Source: UBA1413 sp964567485 (lineage in GTDB: Bacteria; Bacteroidota; Bacteroidia; Bacteroidales; Prolixibacteraceae). Taken from it: a stretch of DNA of 64,000 nt. The stretch covers positions 1 through 64,000 of the forward strand of contig CAZMMX010000013.1 in NCBI GenBank assembly GCA_964567485.1, read 5' to 3'. A program made the translations under genes and the position numbers. Below the pieces are notes generated by a model. That model ran no database searches. It saw only the letters and a program-made list of their open reading frames with translations, and was not told the DNA's origin. Shown in pieces: positions 49,308 to 57,098 of the stretch. How positions within the stretch are numbered: position 1 is the first letter of the stretch; each line of letters begins with the position of its first letter.

Positions 49308-50504
49308 ATGGCACTCAGAACAAAGATACTGAATTCGGTGTTGGTCAAACCTGCCGGTCCCGACTGCAACCTTAACTGCTCGTACTGTTTTTATCTGAAA
49401 AAGGGGGCGTTGTTTCCGCAGCAGCCGCAGCACCGGATGGGTGATGACCTCCAGGAGGAGTTGATCAGACAGGTCATGCAGCAGGGAGGAGCCGCGGTGA
49501 ATATCACCTGGCAGGGGGGGGAGCCCACGCTGATGGGGTTGCCCTTTTATAAAAGAGCCATTGCCCTGGAGCGTAAGTACGGCCGCAACCAAACGGTCGG
49601 AAATGGGTTACAGACCAATGGCATACTTCTGGATGAGGAATGGGCCCTATTTCTGAAGAAATATGACTGGCTGGTCGGCATTTCCCTTGACGGCCCCGCC
49701 CATATCCACGACCATTATCGCCGTGACAGGGGAGGGCAGGGCACTCATCAGCGGGTGGAAGCCAACGCCCGTATGCTCCTCACACAGGGCGTCGCCGTCA
49801 ATGTCCTTTGCTGTCTCACCGACTATTCGGTTCGGTTTCCCGACGAGCTCTATCATTATTATAAATCCCTGGGATTGAGTTGGATGCAGTTTATTCCCGT
49901 GGTGGAGACCGATCCCCTTGATCCCTCGCGGGCAGCCTCCTGGTCGGTGACTGCCGACGACTTCGGGCGCTTTCTATGCCGGATTTTTGACCTCTGGATG
50001 GCCGACTTCCGCAACGGGGAACCCACCACCTCAATTCGTCATTTTGAGTCGGTATTTCATGCTTATGTGGGGAGGGAAGCTCCCGAATGCACCATGATGA
50101 AAAACTGCGGTCCCTATGTGGTGGTGGAACATAATGGCAATGTCTACAGCTGTGACTTTTTTGTGGAGCCTAAGTGGAAACTGGGAAATATCATGACCGG
50201 CAGGCTCTCCCAAATGCTCAATTCCAAACAACAGGAGAGTTTTGGTGCTGCCAAGTCGCTCCTCCCCGGGGAGTGCCGCCGTTGTCCCTGGCTCACCAAA
50301 TGTTATGGCGGGTGCACCAAAGACCGCATCAGGGACCCTGCCGACCAACGGAAACCCCGTTTCTGCAATGCCTACCGTATGTTCTTCACCCATGCCGATG
50401 CTTCACTGCGTGCGCTCGCCGGAAAATGGAAGCAACAGCAGCACGACCTGCGTGAATGGCAGGAGACCGGAGGTACTTTCAGGGCTTTTTCCTCCGAAAC
50501 ATGA
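49308..50504 (+). CDS. anaerobic sulfatase-maturase-type radical SAM enzyme
   Basis: A 398-residue radical SAM enzyme with the cluster motif CNLNCSYC (Cys20, Cys24, Cys27), TWQGGEPTL and a C-terminal SPASM Cys-rich region (CRRCPWLTKCYGGC). It matches anSME proteins, which turn a Cys or Ser of sulfatases into formylglycine. No sulfatase is in this window, so its clients must be elsewhere. The start is the ATG at 49308 behind AAGAAGGAGAG. It is divergent from the DUF5715 gene. Other peptide-modifying roles within the same family remain possible. Confidence 0.88.
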   Translation: MALRTKILNSVLVKPAGPDCNLNCSYCFYLKKGALFPQQPQHRMGDDLQEELIRQVMQQGGAAVNITWQGGEPTLMGLPFYKRAIALERKYGRNQTVGNGLQTNGILLDEEWALFLKKYDWLVGISLDGPAHIHDHYRRDRGGQGTHQRVEANARMLLTQGVAVNVLCCLTDYSVRFPDELYHYYKSLGLSWMQFIPVVETDPLDPSRAASWSVTADDFGRFLCRIFDLWMADFRNGEPTTSIRHFESVFHAYVGREAPECTMMKNCGPYVVVEHNGNVYSCDFFVEPKWKLGNIMTGRLSQMLNSKQQESFGAAKSLLPGECRRCPWLTKCYGGCTKDRIRDPADQRKPRFCNAYRMFFTHADASLRALAGKWKQQQHDLREWQETGGTFRAFSSET

Positions 50505-50513
50505 CATTTCGGG

Positions 50514-50544
50514 TTGTTTGGTAAGGCCGGGAAAACTATATTTG
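50514..50544 (+). promoter_or_regulatory. iorAB promoter with both Bacteroidota boxes
   Basis: TTG (50514-50516), 20-bp spacer, TATATTTG (50537-50544). This is the best match in the window to the Bacteroidota TTTG-N19-21-TAnnTTTG promoter. It sits between the radical SAM stop and the iorA ATG at 50574 and excludes the longer iorA frame starting at 50514. Confidence 0.75.
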
Positions 50545-50573
50545 ACTCCTTAAAGAACCATAACTTCATATTC

Positions 50574-52187
50574 ATGCAAAAGAACCTGTTATTGGGCGTG
50601 GAAGCGGTCGCCCAGGGAGCCATTGACGGGGGCATCTCGGGTGTTTATGCCTATCCGGGGACCCCTTCCACCGAAATCACCGAATATATCCAGGTCAATC
50701 CTGAGGCCGTCACCCGGAATATCCACAGGAGCTGGTCGGTCAATGAGAAGACGGCCTATGAGGCCGCCCTCGGAATGTCGTATGCCGGGAAGCGGTCGCT
50801 GGTATGCATGAAACATGTGGGACTGAATGTGGCTGCTGACCCGTTCATGAATTCCTGTGTGACCGGGGTCCATGGCGGACTGGTGCTGGCTGTGGCCGAC
50901 GATCCCTCGATGCACTCCTCGCAGAATGAACAGGACTCCCGCTACTATGCGAAATTCGGCATGATTCCCGTTCTGGAACCCTCAAACCAGCAGGAAGCCT
51001 ATGACATGGTGATTGAAGGTCTGGACCTCTCGGAAGCCCTTCACCTCCCTGTGCTGCTGAGGATCACCACGCGATTGGCGCACTCCCGCTCAGGCGTGGA
51101 ACGCCGGACTCCCCGGGAGGAAAACCCCCTGACCCTGCCTTCTAACCCTAAACAGTTCCTGCTTTTGCCGGCCTTCGCACGCCGCTATTACCAAAACCTG
51201 CTCTCTAAACAGGAGGAGATGGTCGCCCGTGCCGAAAAGTCCCCATGGAATTATGTGACCGGAGGAGTGGAAAACAGCCTGGGCATCATCTGTTGCGGCC
51301 TTACCTATAACTACCTGATGGAGAACTATCCCGGAGGGGTGTGTCCCTATCCGGTGCTGAAGGTCTCCCAGTATCCCCTGCCACGTCACCAGGTCATGGA
51401 ATTGGGGCAGAAGTGTGAAGAGTTGCTGGTGTTGGAGGAGGGGTTTCCCATCGTGGAGGAGCAGCTCACCGACTATTTTGGCAAGGGAACCCGCATATCG
51501 GGGCGTCTCAGCGGTGCCCTTCCCCGTGCCGGGGAACTTAATCCCGACCATGTGGCACGTGCCCTGGGCCGCGAAGTGGCCGAAGGCCTCGCTGTTCCCC
51601 CCGTGGTGGCCAACCGTCCCCCGGCCCTCTGCCAGGGATGCGGCCACCAGGACCTCTATGTGGCCCTCAACGAGGCCCTCGACACGGGACCGGGGCATGG
51701 CCGGGTATTCTCCGATATCGGCTGTTATACCCTGGGAGCCCTTCAACCCTATAGCTCCATCGATACCTGCGTCGACATGGGGGCTTCGATACCCATGGCC
51801 AAAGGAGCTGCCGACAGCGGTCTCAGACCTGCCTTTGCCGTCATCGGGGACTCTACCTTCACCCATTCGGGCATCACCGGACTCCTCGACTGCGTGGTGG
51901 AAAAGAGCGACGTGACCGTGATCATCCTTGACAATGAGGCGGTTGCCATGACTGGAGGCCAGGACTCCCAGGCCCGCGGAAGAATCGAGGCTATCTGCGC
52001 CGGCGTGGGCGTTGCCCCCGCCCATATCCGCGTCGTCGTGCCCCTGAAAAAGAACCATGACGAAATGGTTCAGGTCATCAGAGAAGAGATGGCCTCCCCC
52101 GGGGTTTCCGTGGTCATCGCCCGCCGCCCCTGCATCCAGAAACTGGCCAGAGAAAAACGCGAAAAACAAAGACAAAAAGAATTGTAA
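50574..52187 (+). CDS. iorA: indolepyruvate:ferredoxin oxidoreductase alpha subunit, without ferredoxin domain
   Basis: With IorB, oxidatively decarboxylates aryl pyruvates (from Trp, Phe, Tyr) to aryl-acetyl-CoA, reducing ferredoxin. The 537-residue chain has the pyrimidine-binding half (VYAYPGTPSTEITEY), the CoA/linker region and the TPP domain (ALCQGCGHQDLYV ... GDSTFTHSGITG). Classical archaeal IorA proteins continue into a C-terminal 2[4Fe-4S] ferredoxin domain. This one stops soon after ARRPCIQ, with no Cys clusters, so electrons must leave by another route. I believe short IorA forms are common in Bacteroidota. The iorB gene follows 10 bp later. Confidence 0.93.
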   Translation: MQKNLLLGVEAVAQGAIDGGISGVYAYPGTPSTEITEYIQVNPEAVTRNIHRSWSVNEKTAYEAALGMSYAGKRSLVCMKHVGLNVAADPFMNSCVTGVHGGLVLAVADDPSMHSSQNEQDSRYYAKFGMIPVLEPSNQQEAYDMVIEGLDLSEALHLPVLLRITTRLAHSRSGVERRTPREENPLTLPSNPKQFLLLPAFARRYYQNLLSKQEEMVARAEKSPWNYVTGGVENSLGIICCGLTYNYLMENYPGGVCPYPVLKVSQYPLPRHQVMELGQKCEELLVLEEGFPIVEEQLTDYFGKGTRISGRLSGALPRAGELNPDHVARALGREVAEGLAVPPVVANRPPALCQGCGHQDLYVALNEALDTGPGHGRVFSDIGCYTLGALQPYSSIDTCVDMGASIPMAKGAADSGLRPAFAVIGDSTFTHSGITGLLDCVVEKSDVTVIILDNEAVAMTGGQDSQARGRIEAICAGVGVAPAHIRVVVPLKKNHDEMVQVIREEMASPGVSVVIARRPCIQKLAREKREKQRQKEL

Positions 52188-52197
52188 TACCATAACC

Positions 52198-52785
52198 ATG
52201 AAGAGTGATATTATCCTTGCGGGTGTCGGCGGACAGGGGATTCTTTCGATTGCTGCCACCATTGGTGTGGCGGCAGTGGACAAGGGATTGTTCCTGAAAC
52301 AGGCCGAGACCCATGGCATGAGTCAGCGGGGGGGGGCCGTCATGTCGCATCTGAGGATCTCCGACCAGCCCATAGCTTCCGATCTGATCCCCCTGGGGAA
52401 AGCCGACGTTATCCTGTCTGTGGAGCCCATGGAGTCGCTGCGCTATCTTCCCTGGCTTTCCGGGGAGGGCTGGCTGGTCTCCAACTCCACGGTTTTTGAC
52501 AACATCCCCGATTACCCCGATATTGACCTGATCAGGGCTGAGATCAGCAAGCTCCCCCGCAAGGTACTCATCGATGCCGATACCATCGCCCGGGACCTGG
52601 GCAACCCCCGGGGGTCCAATATGGTGATGCTGGGGGCGGCCACCCCTTTCCTGGGACTCTCCTCTGAGGAGATCAGGGAGGCCATTGCCATGATATTCAA
52701 GAAAAAAGGAGAGGCGATCGTCGATGGAAATATCAGGGCTTTTGAGGCAGGCCACGCTTTCGCACTGAAGGCCCACAATCGCTGA
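52198..52785 (+). CDS. iorB: indolepyruvate:ferredoxin oxidoreductase beta subunit
   Basis: A 195-residue gamma-type subunit of the 2-oxoacid:acceptor oxidoreductase family, pairing with IorA. Typical motifs are GVGGQGILSIA (9-19) and ETHGMSQRGGAV. It starts at the ATG at 52198, ten bases after the iorA stop; the upstream frame overlapping iorA is not real. Same operon as iorA. Confidence 0.94.
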   Translation: MKSDIILAGVGGQGILSIAATIGVAAVDKGLFLKQAETHGMSQRGGAVMSHLRISDQPIASDLIPLGKADVILSVEPMESLRYLPWLSGEGWLVSNSTVFDNIPDYPDIDLIRAEISKLPRKVLIDADTIARDLGNPRGSNMVMLGAATPFLGLSSEEIREAIAMIFKKKGEAIVDGNIRAFEAGHAFALKAHNR

Positions 52786-52903
52786 GCCCTTTTCCCTGCC
52801 CACAGCCGTGACCCTGTTGAAAAAAAGAGATCATGGGTTAAACAACCGGTGGCTTTTATTGTTTGAATCATACGAAATCAACAGATAAAACTGCACATCG
52901 AAT

Positions 52904-55645
52904 ATGAACAAATCGGATCCTGTGGGCAATATGGAGATGGGGGCCGTTGAGGAGTTGTACAACTCATACCTCGAAGATCCGGGGTCGGTTGACGTCAGCT
53001 GGCAATATTTTTTCCGGGGTTTTGACCTGGCCGTGCGCCAGTTTCCCCAAAAACCGGGAAAAGCGATCCCCGAAGAGATGACCCGGGAGTTTTCTGTCCT
53101 GCAACTGATTCATGGCTATCGTCAGAGAGGCCATCTTTTCACCAGAACCAATCCTGTGCGCAGCCGCCGGCAATACACGCCCACGCTGGCTCCCGAGAAT
53201 TTCAACCTGGAGAAAGGGGATCTCGACAAGGTATTCCAGGCGGGAAAGGAGATAGGCCTGGGTGCGGCCCCGCTGAGGGAGATCATCGCCCACCTGGAGG
53301 CTACCTACTGCGGCTCGGTGGGCGTGGAATACGTCTATATCCGTCATCCCGAAGTGGTGGAATGGCTCCGTGAAAAAATGGAGAAGAGCCGCAACCGCGC
53401 CGATTTTCTGCCCGAAGGCCGCCGTCATGTGTACCGTCACCTGGTGCAGGCGGTGGGTTTTGAAAATTTTATACACAAGAAATTCGTGGGGGCCAAGCGC
53501 TTCTCCCTCGAAGGTGCAGAGACCCTGATCCCCTCGCTCGATGCCGTGGTCGAAAAAGGAGCCGAACTGGGCATCGAAGAGTTTATCATCGGCATGGCCC
53601 ACCGTGGAAGGCTTAATGTCCTGGCTAACATCATGCAGAAACCCTACCGTAATATTTTCAAGGAGTTTTACGGAACCGAATATGTGGCCGATGTCGCCCT
53701 GGGCGATGTGAAGTATCACCTGGGTTATGAAAGTGAAGTGGAGACCGACATCGGAAGGAAGGTGAAGCTGAAACTGATGCCCAATCCGTCACATCTGGAG
53801 ACCGCCAGCGGACTGGTGGAGGGTTTTGCGCGCTCCCGCATTGATGATATCTACGGGGGGGACTTCAGCAGACTGGCGCCGGTGCTCATCCATGGCGATG
53901 CCGCCATTTCCGCCCAGGGCATCGTCTATGAGACCATTCAGATGTCCCAGCTTCCGGGGTATAAAACCGGAGGGACCATTCACATGGTCATCAACAACCA
54001 GGTGGGATTTACCACCAACTACCTAGAAGGCCGGTCGAGCACGTACAGCACCGACATTGCCAAAGTCACCCGGAGTCCGGTTTTTCATGTCAACGGCGAC
54101 GACGTGGAAGCCCTGATCTATACGGTAAGGCTGGCCATGGAATTCCGCCAGAAATTCCATGCCGATGTTTTCATCGATATCCTTTGTTACCGCAAGTATG
54201 GCCATAACGAGGGCGATGAACCCCGCTTCACACAGCCTACCCTTTACCAGGCCATCGCCAGTCACCCCAATCCCCGCGATATCTACACTGCCAAACTTGA
54301 AAATGAGGGCGTGATGACTTCCGAAGAGAGCCGTGAAGAAGTCCGCCGTTTCGATAAGGAGATGGAGGCCTGCTATCAGGCCTCCGAAAAGATCGAAAAA
54401 CTGGATATCCTGCATTTTCAGCGCTCGGAGTATAAACAGTATGATAAGGCCGCCCATATCTTTTCGCAGCCTGAAACCGTCACCGCAGTATCGTGGAACC
54501 GTTTGAACGCCGTGGCTGAACGCATCAATCATCTCCCTGAAGGGATGAAGTTTTTCAATAAGGTGAACCGTATCCTCTCCGACAGGCAGCAGATGATTCG
54601 TGATAACCGTCTCGATTGGGCGATGTGTGAGCTTTTGGCATACGGCACCCTGGTGGAGGAGGGACACCCGGTGCGGCTGAGTGGCCAGGATTCAGAACGG
54701 GGAACCTTTGCCCACCGCCATGCTGCCTTCACCTCCGAAGATCACGGCGGTAAGGTTATTCCCCTGCAGCATATTTCTGAAAATCAGGCGCCCTTCAGGG
54801 TTTACAACTCCCTGCTGTCGGAATATGCGGTTCTGGGATTTGAATATGGCTATGCCCTGGCGCAACCCGGGGGTCTCACCATTTGGGAAGCCCAGTTCGG
54901 TGACTTTGCCAATGTCGCCCAGGTGGTCATTGACCAGTACATCTCTTCGGCAGCAGAAAAATGGGGCCTCATGAACGGGTTGACCCTGTTCCTTCCCCAT
55001 GGCTATGAGGGCCAGGGACCTGAACATTCTAGTGGCAGGATCGAACGATTCCTTACTCTTGCTGCCAACAACAACATGCTGGTGACGGTGCCCACAACGC
55101 CGGCCAATTTCTTTCACCTGCTCAGGCGCCAGGTATTGTGGAACCTCAGAATGCCCCTGGTGGTTTTTACCCCCAAGAGCCTGCTCCGCCATCCCCTGGT
55201 GACGTCGACCCTTGATGACCTCACCACGGGAAGTTTCCTGGAAGTGATCGACGATAACCTCGTGGATCCCGCAAAGGTAAAACGGGTGGTTTTCACCAAT
55301 GGAAGACTATACTATGACCTGCTGAAGCGCAGAAACGAAGAGGAAGTGAATGGTGTCGCCCTGGTACGTGTAGAACAGCTCTATCCCATTCCCGAGCGGC
55401 AGATCATGGAAGTGATCGCCCGTTATCCCGCGGCGACCTCCACTCTCTGGGCTCAGGATGAGCCTGAAAACCAGGGAGCCTGGCCCTTTTACCAGCGCAA
55501 GCTGAGCCACCTGGGGTGGAAGGGCGTCACCCGCCCCGAAAGCGCCAGCCCCGCAGGGGGATTGATGGAACAGCACAAAAAAAGACTCCAGAAAATCCTG
55601 GACACTGTGTTTGCCCCCGATGATGATTTTACCTCTAAAAGCTAA
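52904..55645 (+). CDS. sucA: 2-oxoglutarate dehydrogenase E1 component
   Basis: A 913-residue thiamine-diphosphate enzyme that decarboxylates 2-oxoglutarate and passes succinyl to E2. The N-terminal E2-binding segment (YNSYLEDPGSVDVSWQYFF), the middle HGDAAISAQGIVYE and the INNQVGFTTN stretch, and the C-terminal transketolase-like domain (HGYEGQGPEHSSGR) are all present, at normal length. It uses the product of the two isocitrate dehydrogenases at the left of the window. The E2 gene starts 6 bp after it; no E3 (lpd) is in the window. Confidence 0.97.
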   Translation: MNKSDPVGNMEMGAVEELYNSYLEDPGSVDVSWQYFFRGFDLAVRQFPQKPGKAIPEEMTREFSVLQLIHGYRQRGHLFTRTNPVRSRRQYTPTLAPENFNLEKGDLDKVFQAGKEIGLGAAPLREIIAHLEATYCGSVGVEYVYIRHPEVVEWLREKMEKSRNRADFLPEGRRHVYRHLVQAVGFENFIHKKFVGAKRFSLEGAETLIPSLDAVVEKGAELGIEEFIIGMAHRGRLNVLANIMQKPYRNIFKEFYGTEYVADVALGDVKYHLGYESEVETDIGRKVKLKLMPNPSHLETASGLVEGFARSRIDDIYGGDFSRLAPVLIHGDAAISAQGIVYETIQMSQLPGYKTGGTIHMVINNQVGFTTNYLEGRSSTYSTDIAKVTRSPVFHVNGDDVEALIYTVRLAMEFRQKFHADVFIDILCYRKYGHNEGDEPRFTQPTLYQAIASHPNPRDIYTAKLENEGVMTSEESREEVRRFDKEMEACYQASEKIEKLDILHFQRSEYKQYDKAAHIFSQPETVTAVSWNRLNAVAERINHLPEGMKFFNKVNRILSDRQQMIRDNRLDWAMCELLAYGTLVEEGHPVRLSGQDSERGTFAHRHAAFTSEDHGGKVIPLQHISENQAPFRVYNSLLSEYAVLGFEYGYALAQPGGLTIWEAQFGDFANVAQVVIDQYISSAAEKWGLMNGLTLFLPHGYEGQGPEHSSGRIERFLTLAANNNMLVTVPTTPANFFHLLRRQVLWNLRMPLVVFTPKSLLRHPLVTSTLDDLTTGSFLEVIDDNLVDPAKVKRVVFTNGRLYYDLLKRRNEEEVNGVALVRVEQLYPIPERQIMEVIARYPAATSTLWAQDEPENQGAWPFYQRKLSHLGWKGVTRPESASPAGGLMEQHKKRLQKILDTVFAPDDDFTSKS

Positions 55646-55651
55646 TTAACC

Positions 55652-56959
55652 ATGATCATTGAAATAAAAATTCCCAGTCCGGGTGAGTCCATCACTGAAG
55701 TGGAGATAGGCCGCTGGATGGCCGAAGAGGGATCGCTGGTGCGCAAGGGCCAGGAGATTGCCGAGGTGGAGAGTGACAAGGCTACCCTGACCATCATTGC
55801 CGAAGAGTCGGGAAAACTCACCATCGTGGCCCGGGAAGGGGAAACCGTGGCGGTGGGGTCGGTGGCCTGCACCATAGATACCCGTGTGGAGCTTCCGGCA
55901 GATGAGGGGGATGCCTCCTCTTCCGGCACGGCAGCACAGGCAGCATCGCAGGAAGGGACGCCCCGGGAAACCCCCAAGCCCCGTGAGACCCCGCGCGAGG
56001 ATCATCCCCGACGGGAGGCTGCCACAACAACGAAGCGTGAAGAGCCTTCCCCGGAAGCCTCACGTCTGAAAATTACGGCGGTGGCCCGCGAGGTGATGAA
56101 GGAACACGACCTCTCGGTTGATGACCTCCTCAGCGGCCTCAAACGTATCGGCCGCAGGGAAGTGGAAGCGGTCGTCGCCCTGGGCAACCGGCCGATGGAT
56201 GTGATCCCCTCCGCCCCCTCCACAGGAAGCCGCGATACCGACCGGGAAAAGATGTCGCTGCTCCGCCGCCGCCTCAGCGAAAGACTGGTGTCGGTGAAGA
56301 ACGAAACTGCCATGCTCACCACCTTTAATGAAGCCGACATGAGCGCCCTGATGGAGATGCGCCGGGAATACCAGCAGACATTCACCGAAAGACACGGACT
56401 GAAGCTGGGATTTATGGCTTTTTTCACCAAGGCAGCAGCCCTGGCTATGCAATACCACCCCTCGGTGAACTCCCAGATCGACGGGGACGATATTCTCACC
56501 CCCCGGTTCGTCGATGTGGGCATTGCCGTGCAAACCCCGCGGGGACTCATGGTTCCCGTGGTGCGTAACGCCGAGAGTAAATCCCTGCCACAAATAGAAC
56601 AGGAAATCAAGGCGCTGGCTGAAAAAGCACGCACCAAAAAAATCACGGTGGAGGAACTCTCAGGAGGGACTTTTACCATCACCAACGGTGGGGTCTTCGG
56701 ATCCCTGCTGTCCACACCGATCATCAATCCGCCCCAGTCGGCCATCCTGGGCATGCACAACATTGTGGAACGCCCGGTGGCTGTCCACGGAAAAGTGGAG
56801 ATCAGACCCATGATGTATATCGCCCTGTCGTACGACCACCGTATCATCGACGGCAAGGACTCCGTGGGCTTTCTGGTCAGGCTCAAGGAGATGATCGAAG
56901 ATCCCCGGAAGATGGTTTTCCTGGGAAAAGACCCCGCGGAAATGCTCCTGGGCATCTGA
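55652..56959 (+). CDS. sucB: 2-oxoglutarate dehydrogenase E2, dihydrolipoyl succinyltransferase
   Basis: A 435-residue E2: a lipoyl domain with lipoyl-Lys43 in VESDKATL, a flexible Pro/Ala/Thr/Arg-rich linker (about 80-130), a peripheral-subunit-binding domain (about 133-170), and the catalytic domain with SYDHRIIDGKDS near residue 395. It transfers the succinyl group to CoA. It forms an operon with sucA. Confidence 0.96.
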   Translation: MIIEIKIPSPGESITEVEIGRWMAEEGSLVRKGQEIAEVESDKATLTIIAEESGKLTIVAREGETVAVGSVACTIDTRVELPADEGDASSSGTAAQAASQEGTPRETPKPRETPREDHPRREAATTTKREEPSPEASRLKITAVAREVMKEHDLSVDDLLSGLKRIGRREVEAVVALGNRPMDVIPSAPSTGSRDTDREKMSLLRRRLSERLVSVKNETAMLTTFNEADMSALMEMRREYQQTFTERHGLKLGFMAFFTKAAALAMQYHPSVNSQIDGDDILTPRFVDVGIAVQTPRGLMVPVVRNAESKSLPQIEQEIKALAEKARTKKITVEELSGGTFTITNGGVFGSLLSTPIINPPQSAILGMHNIVERPVAVHGKVEIRPMMYIALSYDHRIIDGKDSVGFLVRLKEMIEDPRKMVFLGKDPAEMLLGI

Positions 56960-56989
56960 GAAGTTTCAGAAGTTATGCGGCCGCTTTCC

Positions 56990-57049
56990 GGATGAAAGGG
57001 CAGTAACCGCTGGCTTTTTGGATGAAAGGGCAGTAACCGCTGCCTTCCC
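56990..57049. repeat. 30-bp direct tandem repeat before GH115
   Basis: Two 30-bp copies (56990-57019, 57020-57049) sharing a 23-base identical part that begins GGATGAAAGGGCAGTAACCG. A partial third copy (CCGCTTTCCG) precedes them at 56981. It lies in the intergenic region 30 bp after sucB and 49 bp before the GH115 ATG. Confidence 0.8.
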
Positions 57050-57098
57050 GGGGGGCCGGGCGTGCCCGGAAAACGAATCGAACTTAAAATACCGAAAT

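Noticed and set aside
50574..52187. Frameshifted or truncated iorA
   Set aside because: The chain ends cleanly ten bases before iorB and no ferredoxin Cys motifs exist in other frames, so the short form looks natural.
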